DNA of 64,000 nt, taken from Porphyrobacter sp. IPPAS B-1204 (GTDB lineage Bacteria > Pseudomonadota > Alphaproteobacteria > Sphingomonadales > Sphingomonadaceae). A program made the translations under genes and the position numbers. The notes under the pieces were generated by a model, which ran no database searches, had not been told where the DNA came from, and saw nothing but the letters and a program-made list of their open reading frames with translations. The stretch spans positions 1,097,343-1,161,342 of the forward strand of contig RHGM01000001.1 in assembly GCA_003724185.1 (NCBI GenBank). The letters are read 5' to 3'. Of this stretch, positions 45,765 through 54,163 are shown one piece after another; positions within the stretch are counted from its first letter, which is position 1; every line of letters starts with the position of its first letter.

Positions 45765-48389
45765 ATGGGCAAGAGTTTTGGGCGGCGGTGGCTTATTCTT
45801 TGGGCCGCGCTGATCGGCAGCGGGCATCCGGCTGCGGCGCAGTCCTTCGGCGATGGCCAGTTCGATCCCGCCATCCCGACCCTCACCGCCACCGCAGGCC
45901 ATGCGCCGGGTGACCGGATCACCTCGCCCGATCAGACCTATGCCTATCTGAAGGCGCTGGCCGATGCCGCGCCGGACCGGGCGCGGCTCGTGCAATATGG
46001 CGCGACATGGGAAGGGCGGCCGCTGCACTACCTCGTCCTGACCGCGCCTGCCAACATGGCGAAGCTGGAGACGATCCGTGCCGATATGGCGAATGTCGCT
46101 GCCGGTCGTCCCGGCAACGGTTCCGCATTGCCGGTCACCTGGCTGGCTTACGGTGTCCACGGAAACGAGATTTCATCAACCGATGCGGCGCTGATGACCG
46201 CCTATCACCTGCTCGCCGCCAAGGATGATGCGCGCGCGGCGAAGATCATGGCGAACACCATCGTGGTGATCGACCCGATGCAGAACCCTGACGGGCGGGC
46301 GCGGTTTGTGAACAACTTCCTCGCCGCGACAGGCATCGTCCCTGCCGGTGACCGGCAGGCTGCCGAGCATGACGAGCCTTGGCCAAGCGGGCGCGTCAAC
46401 CATTACATGTTCGATTTGAACCGCGACTGGTTCACGCTCAGCCAGCCGGAAACCCGCGGCAAGGTTGCGGCGATCCGCGAGTGGAACCCGGTTGTCGTCG
46501 TTGATCTGCACGAGATGAGCGGGGACGACACCTATTTCTTCAGCCCCGCAGCCCAGCCCTTCAGCCCCAATCTCACCCCGGCGCAGATCCGCGCCTATGA
46601 ATTGATTGGGCGGTATAATGCGGCGGCGTTTGACGCGATGGGGGAGCCCTATTTCACCCGCGAGGTGTTCGACCTGTTCTACCCCGGTTACGGCGACACC
46701 TGGAACGCGCATCAGGGCGCGATCGGCAGCACCTATGAACAGGCGTCGGCACGAGGTCTGGTTTGGGAACGCCGCGACGGAACCAAGCTGACCTATGCCG
46801 ACGGGGTGCGCAACCACTTCGCCGCCAGCATCGCCACCGCTGCCGCCGTGGCCGACAATCCGGCGCGGTTCATCAGCGATTTTGCCGCCTATCGCAGCGG
46901 CAATGCCAGCGGTGCGGCCGGGCGCGGCACCTATGTGATCGACCTTGGCAAGCGGCGCTGGAACGCCGAGCGTCTGGGCCGCCGCCTGGCCGAGCAGGGC
47001 ATCACCGTGCTGCGGCGTGAGGGCAGTGCGAGCGTCTGCGGCAAGTCCTATCCCGCAGGCTATCTGGCCGTCCCGCAGGCCCAGCCCGCTGCGCGGCTGG
47101 TGCGCAGCCTGCTTGACCGCGACACCCCGTTGCCGCCCGATTTCCTCGCCGAGCAGGAACGCCGCCGCTCGGTCGATCTGCCGCATGAATTGTATGACGT
47201 TACCGCGTGGTCGGTCGGGCCGATGGCGGGGGTCGATGTGGCGCTGTGCAACGCAGCCGTGAGCGGTGATGCGATGCGCGCCGATGCGCCGATTGCGGCC
47301 AAGGCGGAAGGCGCAGGCGATTTTGCCATCGCCGTGCCGTGGACCGACAGCGGACAGGCGCGGCTGGTCACGCTGGCCTTGCGCGAAGGGATCGACGGGC
47401 GGGTGACCGACCGGGCTTTCACCACGGGCGGGCGCGAGTTTTCACGTGGCACGGTGGTGTTCCCGGCTGGGTCCAACTCGCCCGAGAAAATGGCACGCCT
47501 TGCCGAAATCGCCCGCGAGGTTGGTGCGCACACCGTGGCATTGGACAGCGGCTGGACCGATAGCGGGCCGAACCTCGGTAGCGAACGGTTTGTGCGGCTG
47601 ACCCTGCCGCGCGTCGCCGTGGCGTGGGACGACGGTATCTCGCAACTGAGCGCGGGATCCTTGCGCTATGTCCTCGAACAGCGGCTTGGGCTTCCGGTGA
47701 CGCCGATCCGCACGAGCCGTCTGGGCCGCGCCGATCTCAGCGATTATGACGTGCTTCTGGTGCCCGAGGGCAACCCGGCCGGCGTGCTGGGCGAAGGCGG
47801 TAGCCGCGCGATCCGCACCTTCGTCCAGCGCGGCGGAGTGCTGGTGGCTGTGGGCGAGAGCCTCGAAAGCTTCAGCGGCGGGGACAATCCGCTCCTCGCC
47901 GTGAAGCGCGAGGCGGCGCTGGGGCGCGAACCGTCGGAGGCGGAGGACGAAAAGGGCGAACTCGCCGAGGCAATCGCCATCACCAGCGATGCCGAATACC
48001 GCGAGGCGATCAAGGATCAGGCCGCCCTGCCCGACACCTTGCCGGGAGCGCTGCTGAATGTGGTGGGGGAGCCTGACCACTTCCTGTCCGCCGGCTATGA
48101 CAATGGCGCGGTTGTGCTGGCGACGGGGACGCAGATCTTCACCCCGCTTGACCGGGCCAAGGGCATCAACGTGCTGCGCTTCGCCGCGCCGGGGAATCTC
48201 ATCGCCAGCGGTTATGTGTGGGACGAAAACCGGCGGCAGCTGGCTTACAAGCCCTATCTGATGGCGCAGCCGCAGGGGCGCGGGTTGGTGATCGGCTTTG
48301 CACATGACCCTTCGACGCGGGCGTATCTCGAAGGACTCGACCTGCTGATCGCCAACGCCGTTCTGGTCGCACCGTCGCGGGTGCGGTGA
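45765..48389 (+). CDS. Secreted M14-family zinc carboxypeptidase
   Basis: About 874 residues with a signal peptide (RRWLILWAALIGSGHPAAAQ). The M14 zinc site is visible as HGNEISS (HxxE), with the third ligand in VVVDLHEMSGDD, and an RDW/FDLNRDWFT substrate-arginine region. The long C-terminal half carries glutamine-amidotransferase/Rossmann-like and beta-rich parts (DVLLVPEGNPAG). Probably digests peptides or peptidoglycan-derived substrates outside the cytoplasm. ATG 45765 begins the signal. Confidence 0.88.
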   Translation: MGKSFGRRWLILWAALIGSGHPAAAQSFGDGQFDPAIPTLTATAGHAPGDRITSPDQTYAYLKALADAAPDRARLVQYGATWEGRPLHYLVLTAPANMAKLETIRADMANVAAGRPGNGSALPVTWLAYGVHGNEISSTDAALMTAYHLLAAKDDARAAKIMANTIVVIDPMQNPDGRARFVNNFLAATGIVPAGDRQAAEHDEPWPSGRVNHYMFDLNRDWFTLSQPETRGKVAAIREWNPVVVVDLHEMSGDDTYFFSPAAQPFSPNLTPAQIRAYELIGRYNAAAFDAMGEPYFTREVFDLFYPGYGDTWNAHQGAIGSTYEQASARGLVWERRDGTKLTYADGVRNHFAASIATAAAVADNPARFISDFAAYRSGNASGAAGRGTYVIDLGKRRWNAERLGRRLAEQGITVLRREGSASVCGKSYPAGYLAVPQAQPAARLVRSLLDRDTPLPPDFLAEQERRRSVDLPHELYDVTAWSVGPMAGVDVALCNAAVSGDAMRADAPIAAKAEGAGDFAIAVPWTDSGQARLVTLALREGIDGRVTDRAFTTGGREFSRGTVVFPAGSNSPEKMARLAEIAREVGAHTVALDSGWTDSGPNLGSERFVRLTLPRVAVAWDDGISQLSAGSLRYVLEQRLGLPVTPIRTSRLGRADLSDYDVLLVPEGNPAGVLGEGGSRAIRTFVQRGGVLVAVGESLESFSGGDNPLLAVKREAALGREPSEAEDEKGELAEAIAITSDAEYREAIKDQAALPDTLPGALLNVVGEPDHFLSAGYDNGAVVLATGTQIFTPLDRAKGINVLRFAAPGNLIASGYVWDENRRQLAYKPYLMAQPQGRGLVIGFAHDPSTRAYLEGLDLLIANAVLVAPSRVR

Positions 48390-48433
48390 GGCAGACCTAG
48401 GCGCGGCATCGCGCTTGTGGCATCCTGACTGGC

Positions 48434-49168
48434 ATGGCGCTGTTCGAGGCTCTTGTTGTGGTCCATGTCATCACCGGTGCGGTGGGGCTGACAGCGTTCT
48501 GGGGACCGATTGTGACCCGCAAGGGCGCAGCCAATCACCGCAAGTGGGGACGGGCAGCGTGTTACGGGTTCCTCGGCGCAGGGACGCTGGCGATCGTCAT
48601 GGCGCTGCTGTCGCTCTACGGGCCGGATTATCGCCACCCCGAAGTCACCGACCGCGCCTTGTATGAAGGCCTGTTCGGGTGGATGATGCTCTATCTCGGG
48701 GTGCTGACCATCGGCTTTGTCGACTATGGCCTTGCCGTGGTGCGCCACAGCCGCAACCGCCGGGCGCTGCGCAGTTTTCGCTATCAGGCGGTGATCGCTG
48801 CCGTGGTCATCTCGGGCGCGTGGTGCGGGTTTTACGGCTTGCAGGTCGGCCACCCGCTGATGGTGCTGGTGGCCTTCATTGGCATTGCCGCAATGGTGAT
48901 CCAGCAGGTCTTTATCTGGCGGCCGAGTGATCCGCCGCGCAGCACCTACGTGGGCGAGCATTTCCGGGCGCTGATCGGCATGGGGATTTCCGCCTACACC
49001 GCCTTCCTGTCGGTCGGCCTGATCCGCTACGTTCCCGAACACGTCTTCAACCCCGCCGTCTGGGCCGGGCCGAGCGTGATCGGGGTGAGCCTGATCCTGT
49101 ACTTCACGGTCAAGGGCAAGCGCGCCGCCGCCCCCAAACCGTCAGCTGCGCGCCCACATCCGCAATAG
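48434..49168 (+). CDS. Seven-helix membrane protein of unknown function
   Basis: 244 residues with about seven hydrophobic helices and short basic loops. His residues sit in the helices (VVVHVITGAVG) and in the first loop (KGAANHRKWGRA), like DUF2306-type or haem-copper-related membrane proteins, but no family is certain. The 3' end overlaps the converging PiuC-like gene by 27 bases. Confidence 0.55.
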   Translation: MALFEALVVVHVITGAVGLTAFWGPIVTRKGAANHRKWGRAACYGFLGAGTLAIVMALLSLYGPDYRHPEVTDRALYEGLFGWMMLYLGVLTIGFVDYGLAVVRHSRNRRALRSFRYQAVIAAVVISGAWCGFYGLQVGHPLMVLVAFIGIAAMVIQQVFIWRPSDPPRSTYVGEHFRALIGMGISAYTAFLSVGLIRYVPEHVFNPAVWAGPSVIGVSLILYFTVKGKRAAAPKPSAARPHPQ

Positions 49169-49819
49169 GTTGGCGATGGTCTTGTCCAGCGTCAGCAGCT
49201 CGGCAGACTGGCCGGGCAATTGCTGCCGCAATGCGGTGCGCAGGTTCTCCAGATCGAACAGCATCTCGCGCTGGGCGGCATCGGCAACCGTGCTTTCGAT
49301 CCACCCGATGCACACGATCCGCGTGCCGCGCGTCACCGGCTTGACCTCGTGGATGCTGCCCGAAGGGTAGAGCACCAGATAACCGGCCTCGCCCTTCAAT
49401 TCCTGCGTCATCCCGGCGGCGTGGATCACCAGCTCGCCGCCATCATATTCGCCGGGCGGGGTGAGGAACAGTGTGAAGGACAGATCGGTGCGCAGCCGCT
49501 GCGCGCCCCGCCCCATCAGAGCGTTGTCGACATGCGCGCCATACTTGCCGTCCACCCCCGTCCGGCTGATGATGACGGGCGAGAAGCGGCGCGGTTGGGC
49601 GGCGGCCTTGATCACGGTGTTGTCCGCAATCACCCGCGACAGCTCGTCCTGCAAGGCCCGGCCCGGCGGGCTGTCCATCACCCCCTGCTCGTTCCGCTTG
49701 ACCTGCCGCGCCACCGATCCTGCGGTCTCGCGCCCGTCGCGCCATTTAAGCATCGCGATCCGCTCTGCAATGGCGGCGCGGTGGTCGGGTTCGGGGATGG
49801 CGTTGATAACAAGGATCAT
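49142..49819 (-). CDS. PiuC/YbiX-type Fe(II)/2-oxoglutarate hydroxylase
   Basis: 225 residues. The 2-OG oxygenase core has HVDNALMG (HxD), a later His in GSIHEVKPV and Arg in TRGTRIV. Family members (PiuC) are induced by iron limitation and sit beside TonB siderophore receptors, as here. The substrate is unknown; modification of a siderophore or receptor is a guess. ATG 49819 opens the conserved region. Confidence 0.88.
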   Translation of the reverse strand: MILVINAIPEPDHRAAIAERIAMLKWRDGRETAGSVARQVKRNEQGVMDSPPGRALQDELSRVIADNTVIKAAAQPRRFSPVIISRTGVDGKYGAHVDNALMGRGAQRLRTDLSFTLFLTPPGEYDGGELVIHAAGMTQELKGEAGYLVLYPSGSIHEVKPVTRGTRIVCIGWIESTVADAAQREMLFDLENLRTALRQQLPGQSAELLTLDKTIANLLRMWARS

Positions 49820-49861
49820 GGGCGCAGGGCTTAGCGCCGGGGCGTGTCCCCGGCAAGAAAG

Positions 49862-49894
49862 CCGGCGGGGGACGAGGACACAGCCCCCCGCCGG
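49862..49894 (-). terminator. Strong hairpin between DUF6607 and piuC-like genes
   Basis: Stem 49862-49871 with 49885-49894 (10 bp, 13-base loop) after the DUF6607 stop. It may attenuate the operon or end the upstream unit; the tail is only weakly T-rich. Confidence 0.5.
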
Positions 49895-49911
49895 AAGGTG
49901 CAAGGCGCAGC

Positions 49912-50913
49912 TTAGCCGCCCTTGCGGGAAGTCCCTTCCTCGATCAGCGCGAGCGCCTTGGCGCTGGCGGCTTCGGGGGTTTCCTTGCCGTCCTTGATCT
50001 TGTCGGCGAGGATCATCAGTTCATTGGCGATGGTGGTGCCGGCGCTGGCTTCCTGCGCGATGCGGATACCGCCATTGGCCTCTGCCACCTCGTCCCACTT
50101 GCTGCGCACCGCGTCCCAATACCCCTTGGTCTTGTCCCAATAGGTTTCAGCTGCGGCGACGTTGTAGCCATTGAACCGCTCATAGGTGTTGAGGACATAT
50201 TCCTGCACCACCGGCTTGGCCTCTCCGCCTTCCTTTGAGGCGATCATCTTGGTGTTGTCCTGCCAATGGATCCAGCCCGTCGGCGTCAGCTGGTGGCGGT
50301 TGATACCCATGTAGTGGTCATAGACCGGATTACGGATCGCATCGCGCCGCGCCAGCGGACGGGCCGTCCAGTTGGAACGCCAGCGGCGGATGCCCTGCGT
50401 CACCTCCCACTCGCCCCACCCGGCATAGCGCGGGCTGTCATCGACCTGATACACCGTCTGCGACCAGCGCCCGGCGCGCATCTTTTCAGGGACCGCCTTC
50501 CATTCCCAATTGTCCCCGCCTGTGAAGGCGAGGATCTTTTCGGGCTGGTACTCCCAATCCTGCCGCCAGTGCTTGACGACGTAGGGGTTGGCCTCGTCCC
50601 CCGTCACCAGCAGGTGCTGGAGCACGATGCGGGTGCCGGTATCCTCGATCACGCGGACGCTTTCATAACCGCCGGAAATCTTGCGCTCCAGCGGCTCGTA
50701 ACCCTCCATCCAGGGGGTCGATTCCTGCATATCGAAGGTGACCTTGAAATCGCCCGCCATCGCCAGAATGGTTTTGCGGTCTTCCTCGAAGGCAGCCTTG
50801 GCGGCCTCTGCGGTCTGGACAATCGGGCCATCGGCCAGCGCCGGTGCAGGGACGGCAGCCAGCGCCAGAGCGGCGAGGGTGGATGAAAGCAGGGTCTTAG
50901 TCAGTCGGTTCAT
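49912..50913 (-). CDS. DUF6607 secreted protein
   Basis: About 333 residues with a signal (LLSSTLAALALAAVPAPALA). The rest is Trp- and Tyr-rich with repeated short motifs (WEWKAVPEKM, GYWDAVRSKW), matching the DUF6607 family associated with TonB receptors. Its position between receptor and PiuC supports a role in haem or iron handling in the periplasm. ATG 50913 is placed after a GGAGG site in the upstream codons. Confidence 0.7.
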   Translation of the reverse strand: MNRLTKTLLSSTLAALALAAVPAPALADGPIVQTAEAAKAAFEEDRKTILAMAGDFKVTFDMQESTPWMEGYEPLERKISGGYESVRVIEDTGTRIVLQHLLVTGDEANPYVVKHWRQDWEYQPEKILAFTGGDNWEWKAVPEKMRAGRWSQTVYQVDDSPRYAGWGEWEVTQGIRRWRSNWTARPLARRDAIRNPVYDHYMGINRHQLTPTGWIHWQDNTKMIASKEGGEAKPVVQEYVLNTYERFNGYNVAAAETYWDKTKGYWDAVRSKWDEVAEANGGIRIAQEASAGTTIANELMILADKIKDGKETPEAASAKALALIEEGTSRKGG

Positions 50914-50946
50914 GGTGTCCTCCATGGTTCTCGTTTGGGGGGTTGG

Positions 50947-53199
50947 TCAGAAACGGTAGCTGGCCGAAACACTCAGATTGCGGCCGGGACGGGTGAAGGC
51001 GTCGAATATCCCTGCGTCATTGACGCTGAGCCCGCGCACATCGGACCACAGGGCGTAGGTCTCGTTCGTCAGGTTGAAGAGGCCCGCACGCAGCTTCAAC
51101 GCGTCGGTCACAGCGTAGAAGGCAGTGAGATCAAGAATGGTCGAGGCTGGCGGGCGCACGAACAGATCGGCTCCGGACTGGGCGTCGCGTTCCAGCTCGC
51201 CCTTTTCCTTGCGGGCGTTGTGGGTCAGGATCAGCTCGCCGCCTAACCGGCCCGACGGCGCACGGTAGCCCAGCCCTGCGACCAGATTGAACGGGTCGAT
51301 GGTGTCGAGCGGTGTGCGAACCCCTGCCGGATCAATGGTGTCACCATTGGCATAGGCCATCGCAAAGCGCGCGTTGAAGCCGCTGGAAAGCTTCATCTCG
51401 GCCCGCGCCTCGACACCTTCGATGCGGGCGCTGTCGAAATTGACGAACTGGAAGATCGCCGGGTTCTGAGGGGTAAAGCCGCCGCTCACCACCTGCTGGT
51501 TGATGAAGTTGTCGTAATCGCCCCGGAAGCCGGTGACTTGCAGCGAGAAAATGTCGCCGACATAGCGCGCACCGACCTCGAAGCTTTCGCTGGTTTCGGG
51601 CCGCAGATCGGGGTTGGGGATGGAGGTGTAACCGCCCGCGATGAATTCGAAGAAATTGTTCACCTGAGATGGCGTCGGGGCGAGGAAACCCTGCGCGTAA
51701 TTGCCAAAGATGATGACATCGGGCGCAAGCTTCACTGTGGCGCCGAACTTGGGGCTTAACCGGTTGCCGCTTTGCCCGCTGGAATTGAAGGTCGGCAGCA
51801 GCGGATCATCGGTCGGGTTGAGATCGTAGAAATCGAAGCGCAGCGCCGGAAACAGGGTCAGCGCGCCGTCCAGCAAGGTGATCTCGTCAGCGATGAACAC
51901 CCCGCCCAGCGTGAAATCGGTCACGGGGAAGGCGCGGGTCGGGAAAGTCTCGCCGCGTCCGGGGACAGTGCCGCTGCGCAGGCCTTCCTGCCGCGTCCAG
52001 CTGACATCGCCGCCCACGGCGATGCGGTGAGTCATGCCGCCAAGGTCGAAACTGCTGCGCACCTCGGCCACCGCGCCATAAACGCGGTTTTCGAAGGTGT
52101 TCAGCCGCTCGCGATCCGGCGCGGGTGTGGCGGTCAGCGTGGTGCGCTCTTCAAAGGCGAACTGGCGGTCTTCGGCGTCCTGCCAGAAGGCGGACAGGAA
52201 GGCGTATTCGATGACGTCATCGGGGCTGCCATCATAGGTCCAGTCGGCCGAGGCGCGCACGCGGCTGTTGGTGTCGCGGGCGTTCAGTGCATCGACATTC
52301 CAGACGGGGCGCGGGCCAAAGGTGAAGGCTGGCCCCAGGCCGGTCAGCACCTCGGTTTCGACGGCGCTATCGAGGTATTCTCCGGTCAGGCGCAGGCGGT
52401 GCGGGCCGTTGTCCCACACCAGCTTGGCCAGCACCGCATCGCTGCGCCCGTCCTGCGGGTTGGGTGCGGTGCGCAGCGGGCCGGTGCCTTCGACAGTGCC
52501 GCGGTTTGCCAGCTCGTTGAAGTCGCGGCGGGTGTAGGCCACCATCGCCGACCAGTTGCCGGTCTGCCCGGCGAGCGTCGCGGTCTGGGCGAATTCATTG
52601 TCGTCGCTCGAATATTGCGTGGTGACGAAACCGCCGACATCTGCGCCCGCGATGATGTCGACCGGGTCGGAGGTGACGAAGCTGATCGCGCCGGCCAGAC
52701 CGTCAGACCCGTAAAGCGCGGAGGCCGGGCCGCGAAGGATCTCGACCTGTTTGACCAAGCTGACATCGGCAAACCCGCCGCGCCCCGCATCCTGCGGGCC
52801 GAAGCTGAAACCTTGCGGAGAACGGATGCCATCGACCTGGATCAGCACCCGGTTGCCGCCGATCCCGCGCACGGCGAAATCCTCGTTGCGGGCGCGCCCG
52901 GTGGCACCGATCGCCGCGCCGAAACGGGCAGGCGCGCGGCGGACCGAAACACCGGGTTCAAAGCGCACAAGATCCTTGATGTCGGTGGCGAGCTGGTCGG
53001 CGATCTCCTGGTCGGTGATGATCGTGACGGTCGCCGGGGCCTCCTCCTGCAACACCGGGGCGCGGGTGGCGGTTACGGTGATGCGGCCGGTCTGCTGCTG
53101 GCTTTCGCCATCCGCCTCCTCGGCGGTGGCGGCAGCAGCAGGGGCTGCGAGGATTGCGAGGGGGGCGGCGGAGAGGGCAAGTTTGTTGATCAAGTACAC
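50947..53199 (-). CDS. TonB-dependent haem/haemoglobin receptor
   Basis: 750 residues: signal peptide, TonB box (TGRITVTATRAP region), plug domain (RAPARFGAAIGATGRARNEDFAVRGIGGN), then a 22-strand barrel ending ASYRF. Haem-receptor features include a GFLAPTPSQV FRAP-like box and NPDLRPETSES. GTG 53199 has AGGAAG at eight bases. Upstream there are two Fur-like boxes. It opens the operon with DUF6607 and the PiuC-like gene. Transferrin/haemoglobin-type specificity is inferred. Confidence 0.88.
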   Translation of the reverse strand: MYLINKLALSAAPLAILAAPAAAATAEEADGESQQQTGRITVTATRAPVLQEEAPATVTIITDQEIADQLATDIKDLVRFEPGVSVRRAPARFGAAIGATGRARNEDFAVRGIGGNRVLIQVDGIRSPQGFSFGPQDAGRGGFADVSLVKQVEILRGPASALYGSDGLAGAISFVTSDPVDIIAGADVGGFVTTQYSSDDNEFAQTATLAGQTGNWSAMVAYTRRDFNELANRGTVEGTGPLRTAPNPQDGRSDAVLAKLVWDNGPHRLRLTGEYLDSAVETEVLTGLGPAFTFGPRPVWNVDALNARDTNSRVRASADWTYDGSPDDVIEYAFLSAFWQDAEDRQFAFEERTTLTATPAPDRERLNTFENRVYGAVAEVRSSFDLGGMTHRIAVGGDVSWTRQEGLRSGTVPGRGETFPTRAFPVTDFTLGGVFIADEITLLDGALTLFPALRFDFYDLNPTDDPLLPTFNSSGQSGNRLSPKFGATVKLAPDVIIFGNYAQGFLAPTPSQVNNFFEFIAGGYTSIPNPDLRPETSESFEVGARYVGDIFSLQVTGFRGDYDNFINQQVVSGGFTPQNPAIFQFVNFDSARIEGVEARAEMKLSSGFNARFAMAYANGDTIDPAGVRTPLDTIDPFNLVAGLGYRAPSGRLGGELILTHNARKEKGELERDAQSGADLFVRPPASTILDLTAFYAVTDALKLRAGLFNLTNETYALWSDVRGLSVNDAGIFDAFTRPGRNLSVSASYRF

Positions 53200-53250
53200 G
53201 CGGGGCGCTTCCTGCAAGGGGTAGGAGAGAACGCCGCACTTCTGACCTTA

Positions 53251-53294
53251 TTGCGAATGAGAGTCAATAAGGTTGCGAATAAGAATCGTTCGCA
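53251..53294. promoter_or_regulatory. Two Fur-like boxes upstream of the haem receptor
   Basis: TTGCGAATGAGAGTCAATA at 53251-53269 and TGCGAA...TTCGCA at 53274-53294 (6-bp inverted repeat around a 9-base spacer). Both match the GCGAAtgATTCTcAAT-type core. They lie 50-95 bases before the receptor start. Confidence 0.6.
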
Positions 53295-53387
53295 TATATT
53301 TCATGCAGAGATGCCGAGGCTCCGTGCGCCGCTGTGCAGCACCCGCACCAGTCAGGAATCGCAGAAAGATTGATCGCCGCGGGCGAC

Positions 53388-54041
53388 TCAGCGCCGCAGC
53401 ACACCCTCGGCCAGCAGGCGGTTGACGCCCGCAGCGACCTCGTCGGGCCCCATGTCTGCCCCGCCCCACACGATGTAGCGCAGGCCCACGAACACGTTCA
53501 TGCCCATAATCGCCCAGGCTTCAAGTTCGCCCAACCCGTCACGAAATTCGCCCTTGTCCGCCCCCGCCCGGAGACGGTCAGCGATGCGCGCGGCGATGGT
53601 TTCATAGTGCTCGCGGTAGCTCGCCGGATCGACGAACTCCGCTTCGTCGATGATGCGGTAGATTTCCTTGTGCTCGGCAGCAAAGCGCAGGAACGCCGCC
53701 AGCGCCGCGCGCTCGATTTCCAGCGGCCCCATGCCATCCGACAAGGCCGACCGCGCGCTGGTGCGCACCTTTTCGCTCATGTCGCCGACCAGTGCGCGAA
53801 ACAGGGCGTCCTTGCTGTCGAAATAGGTGTAGAAACTGCCCAGCGCGATCCCGGCGCGCCGGGTGATCGAGCTGACCGAAGCTTCGTGAAAGCCCTTCTC
53901 GCCAAATTCCTCGGCGGCCGCGTCCAGCAGCTTGCGCAAGGTGCGCCGCCCGCGATCCGTGCGCGGCACCTTGGTGTCGCTCACTCCCGCCTGTGCGACC
54001 CCCGATACGACTTTGGTCGCGGCTCCCTGAGTGTTGCTCAT
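53388..54041 (-). CDS. TetR/AcrR-family transcriptional regulator
   Basis: 217 residues. The N-terminal helix-turn-helix region is FGEKGFHEASVSSITRRAGIALGSFYTYFDSKDALFRALV, the canonical TetR pattern. The C-terminal ligand domain is specific to this protein. It is divergent from the TonB receptor at 54164 with a 122-base shared region holding an inverted repeat, so it probably represses that receptor and itself in response to a small molecule. Confidence 0.9.
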   Translation of the reverse strand: MSNTQGAATKVVSGVAQAGVSDTKVPRTDRGRRTLRKLLDAAAEEFGEKGFHEASVSSITRRAGIALGSFYTYFDSKDALFRALVGDMSEKVRTSARSALSDGMGPLEIERAALAAFLRFAAEHKEIYRIIDEAEFVDPASYREHYETIAARIADRLRAGADKGEFRDGLGELEAWAIMGMNVFVGLRYIVWGGADMGPDEVAAGVNRLLAEGVLRR

Positions 54042-54098
54042 CAGCTACTCCCTCCACGCTTTCGGTAGGACGCGCAAGAGTCCTGCACAAGTCTAAAC

Positions 54099-54121
54099 TT
54101 GAAAGGTGGTTCAACTTTCAA
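54099..54121. promoter_or_regulatory. Candidate TetR operator
   Basis: TTGAAAG (54099-54105) and CTTTCAA (54115-54121), a 7-bp inverted repeat with nine-base spacer; a nested TTGAA/TTCAA lies inside. It sits 43 bases before the receptor start and 58 from the TetR start. Confidence 0.5.
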
Positions 54122-54163
54122 TATTACCCAACGTCACAAGAGGGCCAGGAGAGGAAACACCCC

